Made by a program: the position numbers and the translations under genes. From Sphacelaria rigidula (Eukaryota > Phaeophyceae > Sphacelariales), in NCBI GenBank assembly GCA_964200075.2, contig CAXNAA020000256.1:1-23586 (forward strand): a stretch of DNA of 23,586 nt, in the 5' to 3' direction. This document shows, piece after piece, positions 1 through 10,016 of this stretch. The notes under the pieces are model-generated. The model saw nothing but the letters and a program-made list of their open reading frames with translations, did no database searches and was not told the origin of the DNA. Each line of letters starts with the position of its first letter. Within the stretch, counting starts at the first letter, position 1.

Positions 1-109
1 GCAAGCCTGGTCCGGCGAAAACCCGGCGCGCTCCGTCCCGGCTTTGTAGGGATGCGAGGTCAATGGTCTTATGACTATGGCATGCATGATCATGAGTACA
101 CCCCCCCCG
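1..109 (+). repeat. R1 dispersed repeat, copy 1
   Basis: This segment recurs almost base for base at 400-511, and in part at 130-195, 6578-6651 (minus) and 22778-22808 (minus). The shared core runs through GGCTTTGTAGGGATGCGAGG, then GTCAATGGTC, then CATGCATGATCATGAG, and finishes in a run of C. Bases 76-103 are identical over 28 nt to the reverse complement of 22778-22805. No coding potential is seen. The family type is unknown; the start is cut by the window edge. Confidence 0.8.
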
Positions 110-129
110 CGCCTGTGGTGAGTGGTCCG

Positions 130-195
130 TCTCGAAAGGGATGCGTGGTCAATGGTCACACGACTAAGGCAAGCAACAAATGAGTACGCCCCCCT
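130..195 (+). repeat. R1 dispersed repeat, copy 2 (diverged)
   Basis: A shorter, more diverged R1 copy. It begins with CGTCTCGAAAGGGATGCG, shares GTGGTCAATGGTC and CATGAG/AATGAGTAC with copy 1, and again ends in a C run. It is closest to the minus-strand copy at 6578-6651, which shares the CTCGAAAG leader and the ACGACTAAGGCAAGCAAC segment. Both copy 1 and copy 2 are followed by CTRTGGTGAG, so the two may form a short tandem. Confidence 0.7.
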
Positions 196-399
196 ATGGT
201 GAGACACTCATGAGGCAGTGTGTGAGGCGTGGCTGTCTCTGGGAGTGGCGATACCAGAAAATGAAGGAACCCATTGAAGACTGTCATCCAAATGCAAGGT
301 AATCAGCACGCTTCGCGCCGAACAATCTCAGCAGGATGCAGCTCACCCTTCATGCGACTCACCGAACACACCACGGCGCTTCGCGCTTGGTGATCGAGT

Positions 400-511
400 G
401 CGAGCTTGGTCCGGCTAAAACCCGGTGTGCCCCGGCCCGGCTTTGTAGGGATACGAGGTCAATGGTCTTATGATTATGGCATGCAAGATCATGAGTCCAC
501 CCCGCCCCCCC
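400..511 (+). repeat. R1 dispersed repeat, copy 3
   Basis: Direct repeat of 1-109 with roughly nine bases in ten identical by eye, from GCGAGCTTGGTCCGGC to CATGAGTCCACCCC. It is followed by a long C-rich tract (about 498-536). A weak further match (GAAAGGCATACGTGGTCA, about 643-660), again followed by a C run, may be another decayed copy. Confidence 0.8.
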
Positions 512-689
512 CCCTCCCCTCCCTCTCCTCCTCCCCTCGAAGACATGCAAAAACAAAGCTTGTTTAAAGCATGGAATCAGGCAAAGAGTGTCCACGTGTG
601 TTGAAGCTGTCTCCGTCAGGAGTAGGAACGGTGCTCCGTGTAGAAAGGCATACGTGGTCATCACATGAAAACGCCCTGCCCCCCCCTGC

Positions 690-1758
690 CTCCCTCCCTC
701 CTCGGATGTTTTTACAAGAATCACATGCAGTTTTGTACCGTGAAATGTCGAACGTTCCACGAGGTACACGAGTGATCAGCATGACCGCGGAGTACGTGCT
801 GAAGCCGCCTGTCGACCTAGTAGCAGACTGCGAAACGTCTTTTCAAGACCTTCCGGCCTCACAGAGCTGGGGTTGGAGTCCCAGCTATACTCGGTTTGCC
901 CTGTCCATGTCGGTACCAAAAGTGTAGAAATACCACTTGCCTTCCTCTGACTTCTGCATTTCCTGTGCGTGATGTTTGGGTAGGCATTGCTACTTCAAAC
1001 CAGGAAGCCCATTTCACAAGCAATCGCTAACGGCGCCAGCGTACTTTTTTCACACTCGCGTCACACAAATAGCCCTAACCCTAACCCTAATCCTCCCCGA
1101 TTCATCGTCAGGCGGTACCACTTGCACTGCTGCTACGGATACCGGTACGTGTAGCTGATGGCAACAATGCACATGCTTACACGTCACCCTACCATCTTCT
1201 ATAAGGGCAGCATGCACGCGCAGGTGTCGACGACGGGTCAATTTTGGGTGAGAATTTTCAACAGTAGCGAAACTCAATGCGAAACAGAACATTCTAATCA
1301 GGGACAAATTGAAAGCCGCCTGACATCATCAGGTCACCGATGCTCTCTGCCACAAGGTTCTGAAGTTCTCGCTGGGGCCATACCTCATGCCACGTTCGTA
1401 TTACCGAAAGGTGGGCTACAATTCACAGTGACGGTTGTCAGGGTGTGTTTGACTCGGTGGCACGGCATCACACCGACCGTATCAAGATGCTGGAGTAGAT
1501 CTGAAGCCGTCGGGACTGTCTTGTGACTGGCAGCATCTGAAACGCGAGTATTCGTCGTCGCCACGGCTAAAGTCTTGTAGGACACCTTGAACGTACCTTG
1601 ATTGTCGACCCGCGGCTGATGGTGAACGGCGTCTTGTTTCTAAGATCGACGACAGCTCCTCTCTACCTACCATCTACGATGTATCTGATGACGAGTTGGC
1701 GACCACCGTTATACAGGAATAGGTCTTCAAGTCCGAGTGTCATTCGTTGTTCCTTATA
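690..1758. other. No gene recognised
   Basis: Open frames here are at most about 122 codons on either strand, which is what random sequence of this composition gives, and none resembles a family I know. Apart from the telomere-like motif at 1073-1090 I see no repeat or RNA gene. Confidence 0.5.
1073..1090 (-). repeat. Short interstitial telomere-like repeat (TTAGGG)3
   Basis: Three perfect CCCTAA hexamers on the plus strand, which is TTAGGG on the minus strand. This is the vertebrate, fungal and brown-algal telomere unit. Three units is too short to be a chromosome end and could be chance or a remnant of break repair. Confidence 0.5.
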
Positions 1759-1967
1759 GGGGTTTGACCACTACACCAAGTTGTCAGCGACAAATGGAGT
1801 GTCTTTGAGCTCGAAGGTCCCTCGACCCGTTCCTCCGGGTTGCCCCTCGCCAACGCTGCTGCTGACAAGATCCAGTGCCTAACATCTCTCCACCACTATG
1901 GGACAAAGTTGCCCTCGCCTATTTTCTACTACTGGAAAAAGTAGTCGGGTCGACAATCGAACTCGGT
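1759..1967 (+). repeat. Diverged first arm copy of the nested palindromic array
   Basis: Starts with GGGGTTTGACCACTACACC, a diverged half of the palindrome that recurs at 1987-2046. The segment at 1810-1887 (CCTCCGGGTTGCCCCTCGCC, then CAACGCTG, then GCTGACAAGATC) is repeated directly at 2074-2154 and inverted at 2411-2492. The spacing to the next copy is about 265 bp. It is the outermost and most eroded unit of the array that continues to about 2600. Confidence 0.8.
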
Positions 1968-2600
1968 ACTTCTTTTGTTTGTCGGAGGGATTTCACCACT
2001 GGACCAAGTAGTCAGCGCTGGCTACTTGGTCCAGTGGTGAAATCCCTTCAACGAACAAAAGAAGTGATTTTGACCTCGAAAGCCCCTCGACGCGTTCCTC
2101 CGGGTTGCCCCTCGCCAACGCTGCAGCTGACAGGATCGAGTGCCTCTAACATCTTTCCACGGCAATAGGAAATAGTTTTGCTCGACAATGGGGAAGAGTG
2201 GACTCACCAAGAATCGAAGTCGGGTCCATTTTTACGGAAGAGGGGTCTTCCACCACTAGAGCAAGGAGTCAGCGAGACCAAGGAGTCCGCGCTGATTACT
2301 TGGTCTGGTAGCGGACAGCCCCTCTTCCGTGAAAACGGACCCGACTTCGGTTCTCGGTGAGTCCACTCTTTTCCATTGTCGGAGAAAGATCTTCCCCACT
2401 GTCGCGGAAAGGCGTCAGGGGCACTGGATCTTGTCAGCTGCAGCGTTGACGGGGGACAACCCGAAGGAATGCGTCAAGGGTGCGTTCGAGGCCAAAAATC
2501 CTTTTTTTTCGCACTGTTTGTGTGGGGGATTTCACCTTTAGACCAAGTAGTCAGCGCGGACTGCTTGATCTAATGGTGAAATCCCCCAAGCGAACATTCC
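1968..2600. mobile_element. Long nested inverted repeat (foldback element)
   Basis: The two halves are inverted copies around a centre near 2283. Bases 2074-2154 pair with 2411-2492, CAATGG at 2186 pairs with CCATTG at 2373-2378, and the left end at 1987 pairs with about 2587. Each end carries its own palindrome. In the left one, the 25-bp arms 1987-2011 and 2022-2046 are perfect and extend imperfectly to 1968 and 2065. In the right one, 2524-2553 pairs with 2558-2587 with four mismatches. The centre (about 2250-2325) is a third, imperfect hairpin of related sequence. No transposase frame is present. I infer a non-autonomous foldback or MITE-like element; no target duplication was identified, so the superfamily is unknown. 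Confidence 0.85.
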
Positions 2601-2899
2601 GACCGGCGTGCTGGAGAGTGGACTTGTTCGTGGAAGAGATCTCAGCTACTGAGTTCGTTTGGAGTCTCAGCACCCAGGGGAAGCCGCGAGGAGGCGTCTC
2701 TCATATTCCCCCGCCCTAAATCTACTGGCCTTCAGCATCTATGCCTGCTCTATCCTATGTTGCCCCGGACTACGAGGTGGCAAAGTCGTTTATTCTCGCA
2801 ATCTTTGGGGTGCCACCATGCGATAAAAGTTAGTCGCGAATTTCACGCGCTCCGGGGGCTTCTCTTTTCACGTAACCAGCAATACATTTGATGTCATGA

Positions 2900-3300
2900 C
2901 TCTATCTCCTACCTCTCTATGAGTATACATATGTTTCCCGGAATGCCTTCTACTTTACAGTTGACAGGAAAACACATATTTCAAGTGCAAATCCACGTCT
3001 CCATATATTATTTTCGTCCGTATTTCGTCTCTCTTCTCCATGTCTCTCGATCGAGTTCTACCGCTGTCTCGAAAACCGTCTACATCGCGAACATTTCAAC
3101 TGCTGCATCGCTATTCACATCTCTCGAGCTCCGTCCATCTACCTAACTACCTTTGTCGATATTTGCTACCACTGCCGCCTCTCAATATATGGCCGCGTCC
3201 ACCGCCACCGATACATATCTCCATGCTCAACCACAGTCATCTCTACCTCTACCTCTACCTCTACTTTATTTTTATTGCTAGCTATCGCAAAAGCCGGTAA
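2900..3300 (+). repeat. Pyrimidine-rich tract with CTCTAC hexamer microsatellite
   Basis: The plus strand is strongly C+T biased. It contains four perfect CTCTAC units at 3241-3264, and related CTACC words are scattered upstream. The tract gives an 86-codon frame of low-complexity sequence (3040-3300), which I regard as non-coding. A GTAAGT word at 3297-3302 could be a splice donor, but nothing else supports a gene. Confidence 0.6.
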
Positions 3301-4704
3301 GTACACCGAAAATGTCTATCGTACCCCTGAAAGGTCAAGCCGCCCAAGCGCCGGTCGCACCCCAGCGAGACAGACAGACCCAACCGCTTCCGCCCGTTAT
3401 CATCAACAGGTCGCCGGGTGAGCCAGAAGCATTCGTTCGGAGAGGGCTTCGTCGCACTATCATTCTGGGGAGGCTACCTTACTACGTACGCACCGTGAAG
3501 AACGTATCTACGACCAGGTATACCCCAGGTTTCCTGTCTACGAATCTATCTATCCGCCGCCCATCCCACTACCTACACGCGCAATTGCTGTTGCGTTGGT
3601 TTACCAGTCTCGCCCGCCTGTTCGGAGAGTCCAACGCCACCTGCAAGCCCCTCGCCGCATCCACTCCTGAAGCGAAAGAAAGGCGACACAATCATAGGAA
3701 CGTTTTGGGTGTTGCCAGATGGCTGCGGGTTCATCATGTCGGTGTTTTGATGTGAGGCGAGGGCAACAGAGGCCACACCGGCGAATCATCGACTCTTGAA
3801 CTCAGCTGCTCCTTGAAGTTCGGAACGACGGGAAGTGGAGCGAAGGGGAGAGCGCAATTGGCACTTGGGCTGGCAGTAGTCTCTGTACCGCTCTTGTGCA
3901 CACTACTGGTGCTCTATTCGACCACAAGCTTCCGTACCATGCACTTCGCCTGTGTACCGCAACCACAGGTGACCAATGTGACGCACTCGTCACGAGTCGA
4001 CGGTGTGGCGTATTTTTGCTTACATTTTTGCATTCCACGTCACGATCAGGATCTAGACTACGAAACGATGTCGCGAGACACGGCGGGCCGAGGAGCATCG
4101 AACTAGACGTCAGCATGCCGTCGAACTGCGAAATCTCGACACTCCGTACACCTCATTTCCTCGCCCAAGACGGCAGTGCGGCCGTGACAAGAGGCACTGG
4201 TGGCACGAGGATGGAACTGCGAATGCACTGTGCGTGCAGGGGACGCGATTCCTCTTGCAATGCGCCTTTAGGTCCTTCCTCGTTCTTACATTTCGTTTTC
4301 CTTGCCATTGAAGCGGCTGTTGTGCGAGTAGAGTGGTGTTCTCGCGTGCACTCTCACACACCTCGCGTGCAGAGTGAAGCGTTTCACCCGTACATCTCGT
4401 GCAATATCGATACATTCTCGACGGACGATACTTGCAAGTTGTGCCACATCGTTCCTCACGTTGTGGACAAATCGCGATGTGATGTCGACCATGTTTGATT
4501 CTCAGTTTGCGCCCGTGCTCGTATCAGCCCTCATGCCCTAGCGGGGAAGTTAGCCTTGAGCATTTGCACCAACCAGTACTCGACGCCCCAATGTTGAACA
4601 ATTGAACACGCAGAACTCTTGAACTAGGATTTTCAGGGTGAAAGCGTGGGTAGGTGACCAGGGCGGTCATCATGCACCCCAGCTTTGCACGCAACTCTCA
4701 ACTC

Positions 4705-4760
4705 AGGTGGTGTGTGTGTGCGGCGGGGGAAGAAGGTGGTGGTGGTGGTGTGTATGTGGG
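4705..4760 (+). repeat. GT / GGT simple-sequence tract
   Basis: Interrupted (GT)n, a G-rich spacer, then (GGT)n at about 4735-4750 and more GT. Purely low complexity. Confidence 0.75.
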
Positions 4761-5626
4761 GCGGGTATGCTGAACTCCGGAAACACGTTTCTGTGCCCGC
4801 CCAGTGCCCCGATATCAAATCTGACGATGCAATTGAAGGCCGACCGGTAGGGATATATAGGGTAATAGAGCACGCGACGTGCTGCCGTGTCCGACAGTAT
4901 GTAGTGGCATTGTGTGTGCAGCTCGCTGACGTTGCGCACAGAACTACGCGCCAATATTTTCTGTTGCGTAGTGATAATTCACTATTCTCGTACCGGAGCT
5001 ACTGATGCCACGCTTGGTACGAACTACCAGCTGCACTGCACTGACGGTGCGGAGCTTACCATATTTGAGTACTGTACGCGGGGGGTGAGTGTTTCCTGCC
5101 CGGGTGCTTCGCCGGAGAATATTGCTCGGAGACACATATTCCACACGAACGCGCAGGAGAATCGCATTCTGCGTAAAGTCGGATTGACAGCACTTGCAGC
5201 TCACCTGGCCGTTGCACTTCTGGGGTGCTAGGCAGTAGCTGGATGATGCGGTTCTTTTCTTGAAGGCGAGCGAGAAACGTCAGAACATTCACGAACGGGA
5301 GTGCTTAGATCTCACCACACAAAGCGTACCGATGAGGTTACCGGGGAACGCCTGGCCACCATCCCTTACAGCCCGCCGAGCACATCCCCGGAGGATTCGG
5401 ATCATTCGCTGTACGTTAGTGGATCACTCTACAGCATATTGTGAACAAACACTCTACCATGTCGAGCAAGGTTTTGCTCCTGTTCCTGCACTCTACTGAA
5501 CATGCCAAGGTTGGTGGACAAGTGAAGAGCAGCTACAATTCTTATGCCATCAACCTCGGGTTCTCGTGCCTTGGTTTGAAGGCCACCTCGGCCAGCGGGC
5601 CGTGACAAATGAACCCGTGCCCTCAA

Positions 5627-5681
5627 GTGTGTGTGTGTGTGCGTATGTGTGTTGGTGTTGTTGGTGTTGTTGGTGTTGTTG
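5627..5681 (+). repeat. GT microsatellite followed by a 9-bp tandem repeat
   Basis: (GT)n at about 5627-5641 is followed by three perfect copies of GTTGGTGTT plus a partial fourth at 5651-5681. Typical slippage-prone DNA. Translation gives histidine/threonine-rich runs that are not a protein signal. Confidence 0.85.
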
Positions 5682-5883
5682 CGTCACGAGCACTAGAGTT
5701 CGCACGGCGTAGGTGTGATGTTGCGTGCAGCCTTCTTCGGCATTTTCTAGGCGCACCATTCGGCCGATTAATTAAACCGCCATAGTCCCGGGTATGTTCA
5801 GATTCGCCTTCTCCAGGGCTCATGTCAGAACTGGTATTCGGAAATTGATCATTCGATGTGGCAGTCAACTCTCGCGGCATCAC

Positions 5884-6159
5884 TGCGGTTCACGGTGTTT
5901 GGTACCTGTACGGTGCCGGTACGTACGGTGCGGTGTTTCGCCGGCCTTCCGCTCTTCGGAGCTTTCCAGGAGGCAATCTTCCGGCGGAATATGGAACTTG
6001 ACCGCGGTTTCACACAAATTTGCATTACCCAGCACCGTGCCGTATCATGGTACTTCAAAATCATGACTCTATCCCCGTGGAATGCTGTACCGCGATTCGC
6101 TCGTACCATACCGTACGTATCGCAAATCACCTCTGTGCCGTGGCGTACGTACCGTGAAC
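5884..6159 (-). repeat. R2 dispersed repeat, short copy C (inverted)
   Basis: Read on the minus strand, 6159 to about 6008 aligns with the 5' part of the long R2 copies at 10017-10820 and 21667-22485. Shared words include ACGGTACGT, GCATTCCACGG, GATTTTGAAGTACC (compare ATTTTGCGCTACC) and CACGGTGCTG. The rest of copy C (to 5884) does not match the long copies. Both ends carry TTCACGGT in inverted orientation (GTTCACGGT at 5887 and ACCGTGAAC at 6151-6159), so it could be an internally deleted derivative with short terminal inverted repeats. The interior is rich in GTACGGT/CGGTAC words. Confidence 0.6.
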
Positions 6160-6577
6160 TGCCAAAACCAGACTTCAAAGAAATCTTCTCGTTCCTGAAG
6201 CGACTGTCTCCGTCGTCTTTCATCTCACATATGTCTGTCATGTGACCACGGCTGGATCTCTGGGGGATCGGCGAATATGCGGCAATAAAAACAGAATATC
6301 AGGCGTGGGACTCCGCTTTAGTTATGAGGTGTGGATCACGGGAAGGCGTGGCGTCCTCACGATGTCCCGGACAGGATCTTGAATCCTCCGCGTACGTTGT
6401 TTCTACTGTTGCTTTTTGCTTTCAACAGCTGTTGCGGTCGGTACAACTTAAAGACGTTAACGAAAATTCAACAGAGATATCCATACTCGCGGTCGAGGGG
6501 ATCGACCGGTGCTTCCGTGTATATTCTGGCGGCTCGTAAAGCTGCAGTATTCGGTTTCATTTAGGTCGAACGCTGAA

Positions 6578-6651
6578 GGGGGGGTGCGTACTGCTTCGTT
6601 GCTTGCCTTAGTCGTTTGACCATTGACCACGCATCGCTTTCGAGACAGAGC
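6578..6651 (-). repeat. R1 dispersed repeat, copy 4 (inverted)
   Basis: The reverse complement reads CTCTGTCTCGAAAGCGATGC, GTGGTCAATGGTC, ACGACTAAGGCAAGCAAC and then a C run. It matches 130-195 closely over its whole length and 1-109 in the core. It shows that R1 occurs in both orientations and is not confined to the left end. Confidence 0.8.
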
Positions 6652-8340
6652 TCTGACGCTGAGGGGGGAAAGTGACCTAGCAATCAAAAACAGAGGTGTT
6701 ATCGTCTAGTTTGGGAGTCGAGAGAGGAGAGAGCTACCTAGATGTTCCACCAGCCAGCAGAGGGCGCTCGAAATCGCGTTCAAAAGCGCCCTTCATTATG
6801 TGCGGCTTTGTTCTGTCCTACGTTCAAAACGAAGGCCGGATGAAAGGACGTTATGCCTTGTTTCTTTGAGATAACGAGCCACATCCAAGTAAATGACCTG
6901 TACAGCACCCATCGACAATCCGATGACCCCTCAGCCTCTGTGGCCGAGGCTTCCCTCGCTCATCAATAGCTACCTGTGGGTAGGGTGGCGGCGCTCGGCT
7001 TCAACTGCATCACGAGTTGTGGACGCAGAAGATACGTATTCGACTCACTGAAGACTCACACGCCGACTAAATGAACACCGCAGGGTCTGATATTTGACAT
7101 TTGATGTGGTGATGGTGGGAAAAGAGTCTATCATGACTCTAGTTTTCAGCGTCACCAGAAAAGTAACTTTGGTGCTTTGGAAATCGTGTTCACCACTTCT
7201 GTCGCCTGATGAAGTACTTGAAATGTGGCACGTTTGCATTTTGTGTGTTTCACAGCATAAGTATCGTGTAAATTCACTTTCTACGACAGCCCCCCCCCCC
7301 CCCAAACAAAAATGCCCGGTTTGGGGAGTCAACATCTTCACGTAAATTGAAGTGGAAAAGGCCGACCACAACGAGCAGCTGGGAATTCCCACGCTTGGGT
7401 TCGCTCTCGCCAATGCCGCCCACATGAGGCGCTTCTTGCAGGCTGAACCCAAGCATCAGGCGCTGTATGACCATGTTTTTCATGACACTTTTGGGCTGGT
7501 TTTGGGGGGTCTATCGTAGAAAGTGTCTAAATCGGCTCGAAACCACTCCTTCAGATTCCGAGCCATGGATTTCCTGCAGTTTGGATCCAACGGAGGACTA
7601 TTCAGTCAACGCACCTTGAACACGGTCGAAAACTTTACTCCTGGGACCAATGTGCCGTGTCTGTTGTGCAATCTGATTGTATCGGGCCAAGTTGTAGAGC
7701 TCCGTACAATGTCCATGGTGTTCATGTCTAAAGAAAGGTGCCGAATTCGTCAATCGGCCGATTTTGAAAACATTGCTGTAACTCTGCCGGATGTCGTCGG
7801 CATCGACGAACTATACACGTATCTTATTCTCAACACTGGGGGCTTCAACCGCTGTTCGGGGCGCATCGGCTGTATACTCTGTCATTCAGGCCCACTGCTG
7901 TACTGTAGAGATTGGAAGACGGTCGAGGATCTAACTTGAAGCCACAGTCTACCCTTGCACGAATATGCTACCACTCTCTATACATTTTCATATCCGCATT
8001 TTTTTCTGTTCAGTCTCAGTTTCGTATTTCCTACTTCGGTTACGTTGCATTCTTTCACATGTTTCCGTTGTACCCTCGTTTCGCTGCAACAGCCGGTGCG
8101 CTCACTTGCGTTCACTTGCGCTCTCTGCTGTCTTGTGCAGCAGGAAATCGCTGTAACGGTTATCATTTGTTTTGCAATTTCATTTTTGGATTACAGCGGA
8201 ATGAGTGCCACAAGCCCCTGGTTACGATATCGGTCACCGTCCATCTCTTCGTACGAAATGCACGTCAAGAATAGGCTGAGGAAGGGATCGAACTCTGAAA
8301 ACGAGAAGGAATGCCTCCACGACCCACATATGTAGCGACA
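6652..8340. other. No gene recognised; one weak open frame
   Basis: The best frame is 7523-7939 (plus, 138 codons). It has paired Cys words (CLLC near residue 47 and a CxxxxxCxxC later), and a pyrimidine-rich stretch ending in a CAG-type acceptor follows (about 7960-8140). A random sequence of this size should give a few frames this long, and I recognise no family. A run of 14 C lies at 7290-7303. Confidence 0.35.
7290..7303 (+). repeat. C14 homopolymer
   Basis: Fourteen consecutive C. This is one of several long C/G homopolymers in the window; others lie near 101-108, 498-511, 9302-9310, 15065-15074, 20909-20916 and 23216-23227. Confidence 0.95.
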
Positions 8341-8355
8341 TACCGTGCGCACGCT

Positions 8356-8416
8356 CCCGTCAGGCTGGGCAGAAAATCCCCTTCCTTTGCAAGGAAGGTC
8401 CACCCAATCTGACGGG
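8356..8416. repeat. Compound hairpin next to the GACGGGA array
   Basis: The outer arms CCCGTCAG (8356-8363) and CTGACGGG (8409-8416) are perfect. A TGGG/CCCA pair lies inside them, then inner arms CCTTCCTT (8380-8387) and AAGGAAGG (8391-8398) around a 3-nt loop. A second small palindrome, ACGGGAA/TTCCCGT, overlaps its right end at 8412-8426. It could form a cruciform. No gene ends here, so I do not call it a terminator. Confidence 0.7.
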
Positions 8417-8448
8417 AAATTCCCGTGAAAAATGTCGAGGAGTTTCCC

Positions 8449-8632
8449 GTGAGGACGGGACGGCACGAAAGTGTGCTTCCGTCGCCGAAACACCAACGGG
8501 CGGGATAGGAATGTCTTCCCGTCGCCAAAGCAATGACGAGACAGGACGGGAACGTTCATTGTCGCGTCAGAATGGGACGGGACCGTTCTCCCGCTGCCAA
8601 AACGGCGGCAGGACGGGACGGGAAGGGAACGC
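8449..8632 (+). repeat. Degenerate ~40-bp tandem repeat (GACGGGA-rich)
   Basis: The word (C)TTCCCGTCGCCRAA recurs at 8477, 8516, about 8557 and 8588, each copy followed by a GACGGGACGGGA-type block. The first spacings are close to 40 bp and the last is about 32. A further partial unit precedes them at 8449. The unit carries the same GACGGG word as the hairpin at 8356-8416, so the two probably arose together. Confidence 0.7.
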
Positions 8633-8766
8633 GTCCCCATTTCTGCCCCGTCCTGTTCCGTGCGAATTCCGGCGAGATACCCCGTGAGGAGCCCAGAGGG
8701 CAACTACTGGCACACATGACTTGCAGAACATCAAGGTTGCCCAGCCAACGACGTTCACAACCAGCG

Positions 8767-8802
8767 GTGGTCACATGAAGAACAGTGGTCACATGAAGAA
8801 CA
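8767..8802 (+). repeat. Perfect 18-bp tandem duplication
   Basis: GTGGTCACATGAAGAACA occurs twice in a row (8767-8784 and 8785-8802) with no difference, which suggests a recent duplication. Confidence 0.95.
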
Positions 8803-9211
8803 AACGAATAGACACTCTTCAATAATGAAAGCAACAACATGCAGCGAAACAGAACGCTTGACACTACTGGTTGCAGGACGCTCGGACCCTCATCGTGCCC
8901 GTCGACATGACGCCATGTTTATCGCTGAGCCACGTCCCAGCACATATTGGTGCCCATCCGTGACATCTGTGTCTGCAGTAGGACGACATATTTAGCTCAT
9001 GGCACGTAACGAACGGTACGAGTTATCGACGGCAATTGCGGCACGAGATCAGAGGACCGTGGTAAGCAATGCTACGATAGGGGTTGCACTTATTGTTTCT
9101 GGGTCTCGTTTTTGTAGGAGCCCAAATATACGGGGCTTACTTACTGTGCAACCCCAATTTCCGTGGACAGGACATGGAGATGCACACAGGGGCCATTTTC
9201 GTGAATCGGCA

Positions 9212-9219
9212 TCATTTTC
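9212..9219 (+). repeat. Left target-site duplication TCATTTTC
   Basis: The 8 bp immediately before the terminal inverted repeat at 9220 are repeated exactly at 9913-9920, immediately after the other end. Confidence 0.85.
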
Positions 9220-9912
9220 TAGGGTTAGGTACTGGCGCGCAGCGCCAGTACACCAGTACTCTACCAGTACTTTCTGTACGCGGCGAAGCCGCGACCACCG
9301 GCCCCCCCCCGGCTGGCGAGGGGGCGCCGCCGGAGGCGCTTTTTTACGCGATTTGGCTTCACTAGAGCAAAAAAAATACGTTGGTTTTGGCTATGGTAAT
9401 TCACCAACAAACCGTGCCGAGAGAGTCGATTTTCTTTTAATTTTGGCTGAGAAACAAACACGATGTACACACGTTGCATTTTTCTATCAGCACTTCACGT
9501 ATTGAGGGTTGAGAGTGTGTGTCTGAGAGTCGCCGGAAAAAAACCAACAGCAAGGCAGCAAGGCAGGATTGAATCGTAGGATCGTAAAATGTCGGCGTCT
9601 CAATCTAGAATCCAATTCAAAAATGAAAACTAAATGAACGGCAGTTAGTTAGTGGTGCCCCCGCGTCAACACCCCTTGCTGACAAACCTATGATAAACAG
9701 CAACCACCACCAGCAGAATTAACAAACGGGTAAAGTAGAAAACACAAGAAAGCACGCTGAATAAGGACGCGATCTTAGAAGAGTTCTGCGTGCCATCGCG
9801 GACGTACGTAAGCCAAAATGGACTGGCGGTACTGGCGGCTCCAAAACCAGTACCAGTACACTGCCAGTACCAGTAGTACTACCAGTAGGTACTGGTCCAG
9901 TACCCAACCCTA
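9220..9912. mobile_element. Non-autonomous hAT-like DNA transposon, 693 bp
   Basis: The left end TAGGGTTAGGTACTGG (9220-9235) and right end CCAGTACCCAACCCTA (9897-9912) are inverted copies with one mismatch in 16. The element is bounded by the exact 8-bp duplication TCATTTTC. Eight-bp duplications and a YAGGG-type terminus are known features of the hAT superfamily; P and a few other families also make 8-bp duplications. Near both ends the heptamer GTACTGG/CCAGTAC is clustered: about four copies within 50 bp on the left and six within 80 bp on the right. This is like the subterminal transposase-binding repeats of hAT elements. The interior has small GC-rich hairpins (9280-9292 and about 9323-9338) and no transposase frame. 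It is inferred to be mobilised in trans. Confidence 0.85.
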
Positions 9913-9920
9913 TCATTTTC
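9913..9920 (+). repeat. Right target-site duplication TCATTTTC
   Basis: Exact copy of 9212-9219, abutting the right terminal inverted repeat of the hAT-like element. Confidence 0.85.
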
Positions 9921-10016
9921 AGTCTTTTCCAAATGAAAATGATGCCGATTCTCAAAATGATCCGTGCAACACCCCGAGAAACATTTTCGCTCAAAAAGTG
10001 CAGCCCTACCGTAGCA

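Larger units (their letters stand above)
3310..5880. other. No gene recognised
   Basis: The longest frame here is 200 codons (3896-4498, plus), with 147 codons at 3312-3755 (plus). Neither shows a motif, signal peptide or membrane segment that I recognise, and other frames overlap them on both strands. Simple-sequence DNA is present at 4705-4760 (GT and GGT units) and at 5627-5681. CAGGTGAGC on the minus strand near 5200 resembles a splice donor but stands alone. Confidence 0.45.
9194..9959. repeat. Interrupted palindrome that hosts an hAT-like insertion
   Basis: The left arm 9194-9219 (CATTTTCGTGAATCGG onward) is the inverted copy of 9935-9959 (GAAAATGATGCCGATTC onward), differing by one substitution and one 1-nt gap. 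If the insertion at 9220-9912 and one copy of its 8-bp duplication are removed, the arms are 14 bp apart. That gives a hairpin that existed before the insertion. Confidence 0.8.

Noticed and set aside
1-700. CRISPR-like array at the left end
   Set aside because: The R1 copies are unevenly spaced, differ in length, occur on both strands elsewhere and lie in eukaryotic-type repeat DNA.
1073-1090. Telomere end
   Set aside because: Only three hexamers with ordinary sequence on both sides, so at most an interstitial remnant.
3896-4498. 200-codon plus-strand frame
   Set aside because: No recognisable domain, with overlapping frames on the minus strand. Length alone is weak evidence in 23.6 kb.
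7523-7939. 138-codon frame as a Cys-rich protein exon
   Set aside because: A few frames this long are expected by chance; the Cys words do not match a zinc-binding pattern I can name and no clear splice partner is visible.
8356-8416. Rho-independent terminator
   Set aside because: No U-tract follows, no gene ends here and the genome is not prokaryotic in character.
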